From assembly GCA_958370785.1 (NCBI GenBank), contig CATXKN010000001.1, positions 310,001 through 374,000 on the forward strand: a stretch of 64,000 nucleotides of DNA. The letters are read 5' to 3'. Below, one piece after another: positions 51,756-60,270 of this stretch. The notes beneath the pieces were generated by a model. The model was not told the DNA's origin. It did no database searches and worked only from the letters and a program-made list of their open reading frames with translations. The DNA is from an uncultured Collinsella sp. Its GTDB lineage: Bacteria; Actinomycetota; Coriobacteriia; Coriobacteriales; Coriobacteriaceae. The stretch's first letter is position 1; each line of letters begins with the position of its first letter. The translations under genes and the position numbers were made by a program.

Positions 51756-52094
51756 TTAGGCGAGCTTGGCCTCGAGCTCGGCGATGCGCTTGTAGGCATC
51801 GATGGTAAAGCGGGTCTGCTTCTCCAGGATCATAGTGGTCATGAGAGTGTCCTGAGCGTGAGCCATGATGAAGGTCATCTCCATCTCGCCACCGCCGGCC
51901 TCCTGCGAAAGCAGCTTGGTCTGCGTGTCGTGGGCGCCGATAAGTGCATCGCTGGCATCCTTGTGCAGCTGTTCGGCCTTCTCAAAGTCACCCTCGCGAG
52001 CAGCATCGAGCGCTGCAAGCAGATCGGTCTGGGCGTCACCTGCGTATGCGACAATCTCGAATCCAACCATCGAGATTTCTTCTTTGGTTGCCAT
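51756..52094 (-). CDS. lacF: PTS lactose/cellobiose-type EIIA
   Basis: 112 aa all-helical EIIA. The phosphorylated histidine is in FIMAHAQDTLM near residue 79, and an earlier HDTQTKLLSQEA stretch is conserved. It passes phosphate from HPr to an EIIB. The two EIICB permeases downstream at 53.7 and 58.4 kb have no EIIA of their own, so this is likely the shared donor. A LacR-type site before it, matching that before lacA, suggests joint control with the tagatose pathway. Confidence 0.92.
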   Translation of the reverse strand: MATKEEISMVGFEIVAYAGDAQTDLLAALDAAREGDFEKAEQLHKDASDALIGAHDTQTKLLSQEAGGGEMEMTFIMAHAQDTLMTTMILEKQTRFTIDAYKRIAELEAKLA

Positions 52095-52181
52095 GTTGCG
52101 TTCCTTTCACATATGAACCAATGGAGAGCATCGCGTCCGGGCATACGCGCTGCGTTGTGTATGACAGAAACAATAACATTC

Positions 52182-52196
52182 AAACAAAAAAGAACA
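52182..52196 (-). promoter_or_regulatory. LacR-type site before lacF
   Basis: The minus strand reads TGTTCTTTTTTGTTT, identical over 12 bases to the lacA upstream repeat, 88 bp upstream of lacF. Confidence 0.6.
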
Positions 52197-52219
52197 GCTC
52201 AAAACGTAATTTCGAGCTA

Positions 52220-52248
52220 TGAACGGTCACTTTTCGCCCGTGAACGGT
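52220..52248 (+). promoter_or_regulatory. Tandem TGAACGGT, 21 bp apart
   Basis: Exact repeats of TGAACGGT at 52220-52227 and 52241-52248, about 130 bp upstream of lacF. This is the cleanest example of the paired words. Confidence 0.65.
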
Positions 52249-52308
52249 TTTTAAACCAATCTGAACAATATCGAACACAATTAGCGGCAACCCAAACAGG
52301 GCCGCACC

Positions 52309-53313
52309 CTAACGCAAATCGCGCACCGTATCGCCCTCTACAAGCACACCGGGGATCAGCATGTGCTCCACGCCAGACGCACCCCCATCGGCGCCGGCAA
52401 TCTTGTCGACCGCCCACATGCCGACGCGCTTGTTGTCAAAGCGCACCGTGGTCAGGCGACGGTCGGGCACGATATCGCCCAGGCTGTCATCAACACCCAC
52501 CACGCTCACGTCCTCGGGCACACGCCTTCCGCACGACTCGAGCCCGCGAATGCAGCCGTATGCCATGGCATCGTTGGAAGCATAAATGGCCGTACAGGTC
52601 GGATCTTCCGCCAGAGCCTGACCGGCAGCATATCCGCTCTGTGCCGTCCAATCCCCACGGACGAGTCGCGGCGGCTCAATTCCATGCGCGCGCAATGTCT
52701 CGCGCCAGCCTTCCTCGCGCCGCATGCCCGAAAGCGAGCGCTCGGGACACGAGATAAAGTGCACGGTCTTGTGCCCCTGCTCCAGCAAATACTCGACCAC
52801 CTGGCGCGAGCAATCGAACTGGTCGTTATCGACCGTTGAACAGAGCGGGTGCTCCAGCATCGTAACGAGCACCGTCTGCATGCCGGGCAGCGGCTCGAAG
52901 GTGCCAAAGTCCGCCGGCATGCGATTCATGATCACGACCATGCCGTCTACCGGCAGCGCGCTCATACGCGACGATGCGCTCTCGAGGGTATAGGGATGTC
53001 CATCTACTTTAGTGAGGGTGATGGCATAGCCATGTTTGTCGGCCGCGGCGGCAAAGCCCTCCATACGGTCGAGGTTGCCGGTACCGGTAATGTTGAACAT
53101 GGCGACGCCGACGGTCTTAAACTTGCCACGGCGCAGCGATCGACCGGCAAAATTGGGGCGATACCCCAGCTCGCGCATGGCGGCACGCACGCGCTCCTTG
53201 GTCTCGGGGCGCACACTGGGCGAATCGTGCACGGTGCGCGAGACCGTCTGCTCCGAGACGCCCGCGAGGCGCGCCACGTCTTTGACGGATACCGATTTTT
53301 TAACAGCGGCCAT
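52309..53313 (-). CDS. LacI-family repressor of the first beta-galactoside module
   Basis: 334 aa. The HTH is SVKDVARLAGVSEQTVSRTVH near residue 9, the hinge region is RPNFAGRSLRRG, and the effector domain has VVIMNRMP, VDNDQFDCSRQ and YASNDAMAYG. It is divergent from the EIICB gene; three similar operators lie at 53328, 53472 and 53592 between them. It is a paralogue of the LacI at 57128 and the GalR at 42324, with the same hinge and the same gene layout. Confidence 0.88.
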   Translation of the reverse strand: MAAVKKSVSVKDVARLAGVSEQTVSRTVHDSPSVRPETKERVRAAMRELGYRPNFAGRSLRRGKFKTVGVAMFNITGTGNLDRMEGFAAAADKHGYAITLTKVDGHPYTLESASSRMSALPVDGMVVIMNRMPADFGTFEPLPGMQTVLVTMLEHPLCSTVDNDQFDCSRQVVEYLLEQGHKTVHFISCPERSLSGMRREEGWRETLRAHGIEPPRLVRGDWTAQSGYAAGQALAEDPTCTAIYASNDAMAYGCIRGLESCGRRVPEDVSVVGVDDSLGDIVPDRRLTTVRFDNKRVGMWAVDKIAGADGGASGVEHMLIPGVLVEGDTVRDLR

Positions 53314-53327
53314 AGGTCGATCTTTCT

Positions 53328-53343
53328 ATGTCAACGATGCCAT
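53328..53343. promoter_or_regulatory. LacI operator 1, first module
   Basis: ATGTCAACGATGCCAT, 15 bp upstream of the lacI start, probably for autoregulation. Related to the sites at 53472 and 53592. Confidence 0.6.
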
Positions 53344-53425
53344 TGGTGGCACCCTACGCAGTCAAATGAAACGTCTTCAAGTATATCTAACGCCTCCCCC
53401 ACCATACGCTCACCACCCAAAACCT

Positions 53426-53433
53426 ACCGTTCA
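53426..53433 (-). promoter_or_regulatory. ACCGTTCA word, first module
   Basis: A clear copy of the paired-word family; the position 21 bp before it reads TACGCTCA, a weak match. Confidence 0.35.
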
Positions 53434-53471
53434 CCGACATTTTTGCTTCCCCGAACGGCTTTTGTCGCCCA

Positions 53472-53489
53472 AATGTTAACGTTGCCATT
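53472..53489. promoter_or_regulatory. LacI operator 2, first module
   Basis: AATGTTAACGTTGCCATT, imperfect palindrome centred on CG. Confidence 0.75.
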
Positions 53490-53591
53490 GTGCAAACACA
53501 GAGCCACCGGGCGGCTCAAACGTTTACGCGTAAGGAATCGACGGTTCGCAGGCACAGGAACCACCGGTTCGCGTCTTTTTTTGTGTCACAA

Positions 53592-53609
53592 AATGGCAAC
53601 GTCAACATT
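53592..53609. promoter_or_regulatory. LacI operator 3, first module
   Basis: AATGGCAACGTCAACATT, the reverse complement of operator 2 except one base, 62 bp upstream of the EIICB start. Confidence 0.8.
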
Positions 53610-53670
53610 TTGGCAACCGAACGTCAAAAGCTACCATCGTTGCTAACCCACCGACTCTTAGGAGCATTGC

Positions 53671-55437
53671 ATGGAGCAACTCATCGCCATCATCGAAAAG
53701 GGCCAGCCCTTTTTCAACGCGATCGCCCGCAACAAGTACCTCAAGGCGATCCGTGACGGTTTTATCTCCGTCATCCCCATCATCATCTTCTCGTCCATCT
53801 TCTGCTTGGTAGCCTCGGTCCCCAACATCTGGGGTTTCTACTGGCCCGATGACATCAACAACGCCCTGTGGAAGTGCTACAACTACTCCATGGGCATCCT
53901 GGCCATCGCCTGCGCCGCTACCACGGCCAAGCACTTCGCCGACGCTCAGAACCGCGACCTGCCCAAGAACAACCAGATCAACTTCATCTCGTGCATGTGC
54001 GCGGCCATCATCGGCTTCTTGCTCCTTTCGAGCGACACCATCGCCACGGACGCCGCCAGCGGCTTCAGCACCACCTACCTTGGTTCCAAGGGCCTGCTGA
54101 CCGCCTTCATCGCTGCGTTTGTGACCGGTATCATCTACAAGTTCTTCATCAAGCGCAACATCACCGTCAAGATGCCCGAGCAGGTTCCGCCCAACATCTC
54201 GCAGACCTTCAAGGACATCATCCCCTTCTCCGTCTGCATCACCGTCTTTTGGGTTTTTGACATCGTCTTCCGCGCTGCTTTTGGCTTCTGCTTTGCCCAG
54301 GGCGTCATCCAGGTGTTCCAGCCCCTGTTCACCGCTGCCGACGGCTATATCGGCCTCGCTGTGATTTACGGCGCCATGAGCCTCTTCTGGTTCGTCGGCG
54401 TCCACGGCCCCTCGATCGTCGAGCCCGCCATCGCCGCCGCTCTCGTTGCCAACATGACCGACAACCTGGCTGCGTTCCAGGCTGGCCAGCACGCTTCAGC
54501 TGTCCTGACCCAGGGTGCCCAGTACTTCGTCGTCTGCATGGGCGGCACCGGCGCTACGCTCGTCCTGGTCTTTATGTTCTGCTTCCTGGCAAAGTCTCAG
54601 GAGATGCGCGCCGTCGGTAAGGCCGCCATCGTCCCCGTCTGCTTTGCCGTCAACGAGCCGCTGCTGTTCGCCGCGCCCATCGTGCTCAACCCCGTCTTCT
54701 TTGTCCCGTTTGTCTTTGCCCCGATCGCCAACATCTGGATCCTCAAGATCTTTATCGACTTCTTGGGCATGAACGGCTTTATGTACACCCTGCCCTGGAC
54801 TGTCCCCGGCCCCATCGGCACCATCATGGGCCTGGGCTTCCAGCCGCTCGCCTTTGTGATGCTCGCCCTTATCCTGGTCGTCGACTTCGTTCTGTACTAC
54901 CCGTTCTTCCGTGCCTACGACGCCCAGAAGTGCGCCGAGGAGGCCGAGATTTCCCAAGAGGAGCTCGCCGCCAAGAACGCCGAGAAGGCCGCCAAGCTCA
55001 ACGATGCCTTCCAGGGCAAGGCTGACGCCAAGAGCGTTGCCGCCGGCGCTGCTGCCGAGGCCGTGAAGGCCGACGCCCCCGCCGCTGTCGCCACTGAGGC
55101 AACGACCGCCAGCGACCTCAACGGCAAGCGCGTACTCGTGCTCTGCCAGGGTGGCGGAACCTCGGGCCTGCTCGCCAACGCGCTGGCCAAGGCCGCCAAG
55201 GAGCGCGGCATCAATCTTGAGACCGCTGCCGAGGCATATGGCAACCACGTGGACATGCTCCCCGACTTTGATCTGGTCGTCCTGGCCCCGCAGGCTGCCA
55301 GCTACTTGGCCGACCTGCAGAAGGACTGCGAGCGCGTGGGCAACAAGTGCGTCGCCTGCCGTGGCAAGCAGTACATCGAGCTCTCCCAGAACGGCGACAA
55401 GTCTCTCGCCTTCGTGAGTGAACAGCTTTCGAAGTAA
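53671..55437 (+). CDS. lacE: PTS lactose-family EIICB permease, first module
   Basis: 588 aa. The IIC domain (about residues 1-430) begins MEQLIAIIEKGQPFF and contains FIGVHGPS-like FVGVHGPSIVEP and AVNEPLLFAAPIVLNP, the family's sugar-site motifs. An Ala/Lys-rich linker (about 430-480) leads to a IIB domain with the phospho-Cys in VLVLCQGGGTSGLLANAL. It imports and phosphorylates lactose or a beta-glucoside. AGGAG lies 6 nt upstream. The following GH1 enzyme is in the same operon. Confidence 0.9.
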   Translation: MEQLIAIIEKGQPFFNAIARNKYLKAIRDGFISVIPIIIFSSIFCLVASVPNIWGFYWPDDINNALWKCYNYSMGILAIACAATTAKHFADAQNRDLPKNNQINFISCMCAAIIGFLLLSSDTIATDAASGFSTTYLGSKGLLTAFIAAFVTGIIYKFFIKRNITVKMPEQVPPNISQTFKDIIPFSVCITVFWVFDIVFRAAFGFCFAQGVIQVFQPLFTAADGYIGLAVIYGAMSLFWFVGVHGPSIVEPAIAAALVANMTDNLAAFQAGQHASAVLTQGAQYFVVCMGGTGATLVLVFMFCFLAKSQEMRAVGKAAIVPVCFAVNEPLLFAAPIVLNPVFFVPFVFAPIANIWILKIFIDFLGMNGFMYTLPWTVPGPIGTIMGLGFQPLAFVMLALILVVDFVLYYPFFRAYDAQKCAEEAEISQEELAAKNAEKAAKLNDAFQGKADAKSVAAGAAAEAVKADAPAAVATEATTASDLNGKRVLVLCQGGGTSGLLANALAKAAKERGINLETAAEAYGNHVDMLPDFDLVVLAPQAASYLADLQKDCERVGNKCVACRGKQYIELSQNGDKSLAFVSEQLSK

Positions 55438-55447
55438 GTAACGCTTA

Positions 55448-55479
55448 GGGCCAGCCGACCATCCAAGACCGGCTGGCCC
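55448..55479 (+). other. Intra-operon hairpin between EIICB and GH1, first module
   Basis: GGGCCAGCCG pairs with CGGCTGGCCC. An equivalent hairpin occurs in the second module, which suggests a role in differential expression rather than full termination. Confidence 0.6.
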
Positions 55480-55503
55480 TTCGATTTAGACGATTGGATC
55501 ATC

Positions 55504-56943
55504 ATGTCCGTTAACCCCGCTAGCGTCACCAACCCGCCTGCGCAGTTTCCCGAGGGCTTTGTCTTTGGCGGCGCCACTGCTGCTTACCAGGTAGAGGGCG
55601 AGACCCGCACCCACGGTAAGGGCAAAGTCGCCTGGGACGACTTCTTGGAGGCCCAGGGGCGCTTTTCCCCCGATCCCGCTTCGGACTTCTACAACCAGTA
55701 CCCCGTCGATCTGGAGCTGTGCGAGGAGTTCGGCATCAACGGCATTCGCCTCTCCATTGCCTGGAGCCGCATCTTCCCCAACGGCACCGGCGAGATCAAC
55801 CCCGAGGGCGTGCAGTTCTACCACGATCTCTTCGCCGAGTGCCACAAGCACCACGTTGAGCCGTTTGTCACGCTGCATCACTTCGACACGCCGCTTGCCC
55901 TCTTTGAGAAGGGCGACTTCCTCAACCGCGAGACCATCGATGCCTTTGTGGACTTTGCCACCTTCTGCTTTAAGGAGTACGCCGACCAGGTAACCTACTG
56001 GTTCACCTTTAACGAGATCTGGGCCGACGCCTCCAACACCTACATCGAGGGCACCTTCCCCGGTGGCGTCAAGGCGCATCTGGCCGAAGCCTTCCAGTGC
56101 GAGCACAACATGATGCTCGCCCACGCCAAGGCAGTACTGGCCTTCCACAACGGCGGTTTTAAGGGCAAGATCGGCGTCATCCAGTCGCTGGAGTTTAAGT
56201 ATCCGCTCAACGAGAACGACCCCGCCGACATCAAAGCCGCCAACAACGAGCACGTGCTGCAGAACCAGTTCTTGCTCGACGCCACCTTCCGCGGCGACTA
56301 CGCGCCCGACACCCTCGAGTGCGCCAACCGCTTGGCTGCCGTCTCGGGCGGCACCATCGAGATCCTAGACGAGGATCTGGAAATCATGCGCGAGGCCGCG
56401 CTCTACAACGACTACCTGGGCGTTAACAACTACCAGTGCCGCTTCTTGAAGGCCTACGATGGCGAGAACGACCTGCACCACAACGGTACGGGCGAGAAGG
56501 GCACTGGCCGCTGGCGCGTTAAGGGCATTGGCGAGCATGTGAACAAGCCCGGCGTCCCCACCACCGACTGGGACTGGATCATCTATCCCGAGGGCCTGTT
56601 CGATCTGCTCGTCTACATTAAGCAGCGCTACCCCAACTACAAGCAGATCTTCATCACCGAGAACGGCATGGGCTACAAGGACCCCTACAAGGACGGTTTT
56701 GTGGACGACCAGCCGCGCATCGACTATATCGAGCAGCACCTGCGCTGGTTGCTCAAGGCCATGGAGGTGGGCGTCAACGTGGGTGGCTACTTCCTGTGGA
56801 GCCTGCAGGATCAGTTCTCCTGGACCAATGGTTACAACAAGCGTTACGGCTTCTTCTACGTTGACTTTGAAACCCAGAAGCGCACGCCCAAGGCAAGCGC
56901 CTACTGGTATAAGCACGTGGCGCAGACCCGTCGTCTGGACTAG
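55504..56943 (+). CDS. lacG: GH1 6-phospho-beta-galactosidase/glucosidase, first module
   Basis: 479 aa. FVFGGATAAYQVEG opens the barrel, TFNEI carries the acid/base Glu near residue 175, FITENGMG carries the nucleophile Glu near 385, and the phosphate-recognition end FSWTNGYNKRYGFFYVDF matches LacG. It hydrolyses the phosphorylated disaccharide delivered by the EIICB; galactose-6-P would feed lacA/lacB. Selectivity for galactoside versus glucoside is inferred from the LacG-like ending. It is followed by a 57-bp hairpin element. Confidence 0.9.
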   Translation: MSVNPASVTNPPAQFPEGFVFGGATAAYQVEGETRTHGKGKVAWDDFLEAQGRFSPDPASDFYNQYPVDLELCEEFGINGIRLSIAWSRIFPNGTGEINPEGVQFYHDLFAECHKHHVEPFVTLHHFDTPLALFEKGDFLNRETIDAFVDFATFCFKEYADQVTYWFTFNEIWADASNTYIEGTFPGGVKAHLAEAFQCEHNMMLAHAKAVLAFHNGGFKGKIGVIQSLEFKYPLNENDPADIKAANNEHVLQNQFLLDATFRGDYAPDTLECANRLAAVSGGTIEILDEDLEIMREAALYNDYLGVNNYQCRFLKAYDGENDLHHNGTGEKGTGRWRVKGIGEHVNKPGVPTTDWDWIIYPEGLFDLLVYIKQRYPNYKQIFITENGMGYKDPYKDGFVDDQPRIDYIEQHLRWLLKAMEVGVNVGGYFLWSLQDQFSWTNGYNKRYGFFYVDFETQKRTPKASAYWYKHVAQTRRLD

Positions 56944-57053
56944 TGACTGGCGGGGTTGCCCGCTCACACAACCTGTCCCCATTTCTCAGCCGGGGGGCGG
57001 CACGTCACACGACGCGCCGCCCCCGGCGTTTTTAGGCGGTTCGGGGGCCGCTT

Positions 57054-57110
57054 GTCTCAATCTGTAACATCTAGCCGAGTTTTTCGGTCCAAGCTGTTAC
57101 AGATTGAGAC
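57054..57110. repeat. 57-bp hairpin element, copy 3
   Basis: Arms GTCTCAATCTGTAACA and TGTTACAGATTGAGAC, perfect complement, with a 25-nt centre. Lies between the GH1 gene and a convergent lacI. Confidence 0.88.
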
Positions 57111-57127
57111 AAACGAGCGAAGCACGT

Positions 57128-58186
57128 CTACGCCCGCAGGTCCTTTACGCTGGAACGCTCGACCAGCACACCCGAGACAAGCGTACGGCTTCTGGAGCTC
57201 GGGGCTTCCAGACCTGCGACGACCTCGTTAAGCGCACGGACGCCCAGCTCGCGGTGGCGAAACTTCACCGACGTCAGAATCGAGTTGGGAATCGTCTTGT
57301 AGAGTTCATCGTCAAAGCCGATCACGGACACATCATCGGGCACACTCAGACCCTTGTCACGTAGAGCCATCATCACGCCGTTTGCCATGCAGTCGTTAGC
57401 AGCGAGGACCGCCGTGCAATCGGGTTTATCGGCAAGCACAAGGCCCGCGGCATAGCCACTATCCGCATTCCAATCGCCTTGCAGAGGCTCGGGCGGCTCA
57501 ATGCCACGCGCCTCGAGTGCCGCACGCCAACCTTTCATACGACACTGGCTCGACAGCGCCTCTTTCTTACCAGAGACGAAGTATACGTTCTTGTGCCCAC
57601 GATTTAAGAAGTACTCGCACGCCATGCGCGCACCACCCTCTTGATCGTCACTAACGGTAGAGCAGGCAGGATGCTCCATCGGCGTGATAATCACCGTCTT
57701 GAGGTCTTTCGGTGCCTCAAAGGTATCAAAGTCATCGACCATCTGGCGCAGGTTGAAAATCATGCCGTCGACGGGAAGCTGCGACATCCTACGCGCCGCT
57801 TCGGCAAGGGTCATCTTCTCCCCCGCCCGCTTTTTGATCATCGTGAGAGCAAAGCCTCGCTCTTCGGCGGCATCGGCGATACCGTCAATCATGTCCACGG
57901 CGCCGCCCGACAAGTGAAACAGCACGACGCCGATGCACCCGTAACGGCCCAACTTGAGTGAACGCGCGGCAAAATTCGCCCGGAACCCAAGCGCCTCCAT
58001 GGCCGCATGGACCTTATCGCGTGTCGACTCTCGTACGCTATCGGGCTCGTTGATCACACGCGAAACCGTCTTGAGAGAAACACCCGCGGCAATCGCCACA
58101 TCGTTCATTGAGACATTTTTCTTGTCCATCGTTGCCACTACTTCTCCAGTCGGTTTTGCATCGCTTGTTTTTTTGCGTTCTAGCAT
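57128..58186 (-). CDS. LacI-family repressor of the second beta-galactoside module
   Basis: 352 aa frame; a start at the ATG at 58129 (333 aa) would match the paralogue better, but its ribosome-binding site is far, so I leave the longer frame. The HTH is SMNDVAIAAGVSLKTVSRVIN and the hinge region RANFAARSLKLGR. The effector domain has SDDQEGGARMACEY and LAANDCMANGV. It is divergent from the second EIICB gene. Its palindromic operator at 58290 is the clearest in the window. Confidence 0.87.
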   Translation of the reverse strand: MLERKKTSDAKPTGEVVATMDKKNVSMNDVAIAAGVSLKTVSRVINEPDSVRESTRDKVHAAMEALGFRANFAARSLKLGRYGCIGVVLFHLSGGAVDMIDGIADAAEERGFALTMIKKRAGEKMTLAEAARRMSQLPVDGMIFNLRQMVDDFDTFEAPKDLKTVIITPMEHPACSTVSDDQEGGARMACEYFLNRGHKNVYFVSGKKEALSSQCRMKGWRAALEARGIEPPEPLQGDWNADSGYAAGLVLADKPDCTAVLAANDCMANGVMMALRDKGLSVPDDVSVIGFDDELYKTIPNSILTSVKFRHRELGVRALNEVVAGLEAPSSRSRTLVSGVLVERSSVKDLRA

Positions 58187-58212
58187 ACACTACCTGCCCG
58201 ACTGACAAATCA

Positions 58213-58241
58213 GCCGTTTATCGGACAATATCGACCGTTCA
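58213..58241 (-). promoter_or_regulatory. Tandem GCCGTTTA / ACCGTTCA, 21 bp apart
   Basis: The words start at 58213 and 58234, between the divergent lacI and EIICB genes. Confidence 0.55.
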
Positions 58242-58268
58242 CCCGTAAATCCTTGTTGCTCTTCCAAA

Positions 58269-58287
58269 AATGTCTTACGTTGTCATT
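58269..58287. promoter_or_regulatory. LacI operator 1, second module
   Basis: A degenerate left half followed by ACGTTGTCATT, the half site of the palindrome next to it. Confidence 0.55.
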
Positions 58288-58289
58288 AA

Positions 58290-58313
58290 CGAAATGACAA
58301 CGTTGTCATTTCG
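58290..58313. promoter_or_regulatory. LacI operator 2, second module: perfect 24-bp palindrome
   Basis: The core is AATGACAACGTTGTCATT, with CGA and TCG extending the symmetry to 24 bp. It is 101 bp upstream of the EIICB start. Half sites resemble those of the first module (AATG..AACGTT). Confidence 0.85.
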
Positions 58314-58414
58314 CAATGCCTTCCTTAAGCAGGAAGGTTTCCGGGCAGTCCTGACCATCCATCGACGACCAGTTCCATCCACATGCATCGCGCATCAAGT
58401 AGCAAAGGAGCTCT

Positions 58415-60193
58415 ATGGACGCCATCGTAAAGATGCTCGAAAAGCATCAACCGTTCTTCGAGAAGATCTCGAGAAACATCTACCTCCAGGCCATCAAAGA
58501 CGGATTCCTTGGGTGCATGCCCATCGTCCTTACCTCTTCGATCTTTCTGCTGATCGCCACCCTTCCCGGCGTAGTTGGAATCACGTTGCCCCAGCCGCTC
58601 ATCGACTGGTGCAACAAGCTGTACAACTTCACCATGGGCGTCATGGGCATCATGGTTGCCGGCACCACCGCCAAGAACTTTACGGCTTCCATGAACCGTC
58701 GCATGCCCGCCGGTAAGGTGCTCAACGACGGCTCCACCATGGTTGCCGCCCAGTGCAGCATGCTGCTGCTCGCTGTTACGCAGTTCACCACCAAGTTCAA
58801 CGGCTCCGAGCTTTCTGTCTTCGATTGCACCAGCATGGGTACGCGCGGTCTGTTCTCGGCCTATATCGCCGCGTTCATTACCGTGTGGGTCTATAAGTTC
58901 TGCGTCTCGCGCGATCTGACCATTAAGCTGCCCAAGGAGGTTCCGGGCGCCATCGCTCAGAACTTCCGCGACATCATCCCCTTCGGTGGCGCTGTCATCA
59001 TCTGCGGCATCATCGATGTCGTCGTGCGCAACCTCATGGGCGTTCCGTTCTCCGAGCTGCTCATCAAGCTGCTCTCCCCGCTCTTCACTGCAGCAGAGAC
59101 CTACCCCGGACTCATCCTTATTCAGGCAGCCACCGCGTTCTTCTGGTTCATCGGTGTCCACGGTCCTTCGATTGTCCAGCCGGGCATCGACCCCATCCGC
59201 CTTGCCAACCAGGCCGAGAACCTGCAGGTTCTGCTGGCCGGTGGTCACCCCGCCCACTCCCTCACCTTTAACATGTCGCTCGTGGGTGAGTTCGGCGGCA
59301 CCGGCGCCACGTTCATCGTGCCGCTTCTGCTGATTCTCTTTATGAAGTCCAAGCAGCTCAAAGCCGTCGGTAAGGCCTCGATTGTTCCTGTTGCCTTCGC
59401 CGTCAACGAGCCGCTGCTCTTTGGCGCGCCGATGATCCTTAACCCCTACATGCTCATCCCCTTTGTTGCCGCCGGCTGCGTCAACGTAAGTGTTGCCAAG
59501 TTCTTTATCGATAACGTGGGCATGAACGGCTTCTCCTTTGTGGTGCCTTGGGCTACCCCTGCCCCCATCGGCATCTTCATCACCACGAACTTCCAGCTTA
59601 TCGCCCTGGTATTTGTCGCGATCATCATCTTGCTGGACGCCATCATCTACCTGCCGTTCTTGAAGGCATACGATAAGCTGCTCTGCGACCAGGAGGCCGA
59701 GCGCGCCGCCGAGCTGGGTCTCGAGTCCGATGGTGCTGCCACCATCACCGCCAGCACCTCTGCGCCCGCTGTCGAGCAGACCGCCGCTTCCGTCGAGCCG
59801 ACCGCCGCTGCCGCCGACAGCAAGCCTGTCGCCGATCAGCCCGAGCCCGCCTCCGACGCATCCGCCAAGAAGGATGTCGACGGCCTGAAGGTCCTCGTCC
59901 TGTGCGCCGGCGCCGGCACCTCTGCCATGCTCGCCAACGCCATCAAGGAAGGTGCGGCACAGACCGGAGAAAACATCGCTTCCTCCGCAGGCGCCTATGG
60001 TCAGCACACTGCCATCATGGATCAGTACGACGTCATCGTGCTCGCCCCGCAGGTTCGTAGCTACTACAACGACATGAAGGCCGACACCGATCGTCTGGGC
60101 ATTAAGCTGCTCGCTCCCCGCGGTAAGGAATATATCGACCTTACTCGCGACCCCGCTGGCGCCATCAAGTGGCTCCGCGAGAACCTCGACTAG
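58415..60193 (+). CDS. PTS lactose-family EIICB permease, second module
   Basis: 592 aa paralogue of the EIICB at 53671. The IIC domain begins MDAIVKMLEKHQPFF, with FIGVHGPSIVQPG and AVNEPLLFGAPMILNP. A long Ala/Ser/Pro/Glu linker of about 60 residues precedes the IIB domain with phospho-Cys in VLVLCAGAGTSAMLANA. AAGGAG stands 4 nt before the ATG. It is cotranscribed with the GH1 gene at 60271. The different linker and IIB sequence suggest an old duplication; substrate preference may differ from the first module. Confidence 0.9.
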   Translation: MDAIVKMLEKHQPFFEKISRNIYLQAIKDGFLGCMPIVLTSSIFLLIATLPGVVGITLPQPLIDWCNKLYNFTMGVMGIMVAGTTAKNFTASMNRRMPAGKVLNDGSTMVAAQCSMLLLAVTQFTTKFNGSELSVFDCTSMGTRGLFSAYIAAFITVWVYKFCVSRDLTIKLPKEVPGAIAQNFRDIIPFGGAVIICGIIDVVVRNLMGVPFSELLIKLLSPLFTAAETYPGLILIQAATAFFWFIGVHGPSIVQPGIDPIRLANQAENLQVLLAGGHPAHSLTFNMSLVGEFGGTGATFIVPLLLILFMKSKQLKAVGKASIVPVAFAVNEPLLFGAPMILNPYMLIPFVAAGCVNVSVAKFFIDNVGMNGFSFVVPWATPAPIGIFITTNFQLIALVFVAIIILLDAIIYLPFLKAYDKLLCDQEAERAAELGLESDGAATITASTSAPAVEQTAASVEPTAAAADSKPVADQPEPASDASAKKDVDGLKVLVLCAGAGTSAMLANAIKEGAAQTGENIASSAGAYGQHTAIMDQYDVIVLAPQVRSYYNDMKADTDRLGIKLLAPRGKEYIDLTRDPAGAIKWLRENLD

Positions 60194-60209
60194 CTTCCTC
60201 CCTCTGTTG

Positions 60210-60234
60210 GTGCCCGGATCCCCAGTTCGGGCAC
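60210..60234 (+). other. Intra-operon hairpin between EIICB and GH1, second module
   Basis: GTGCCCG at 60210-60216 pairs with CGGGCAC at 60228-60234. It has the same position as the hairpin in the first module but a different sequence. Confidence 0.55.
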
Positions 60235-60270
60235 TTCCCCCTATTCCGTATCCCACTGAAAGGATGACTC

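Noticed and set aside
58325..60256. 643-codon minus-strand frame opposite the second EIICB
   Set aside because: Antisense shadow; the Asp/Gly/His-rich product has no family features while the plus strand encodes a full PTS permease.
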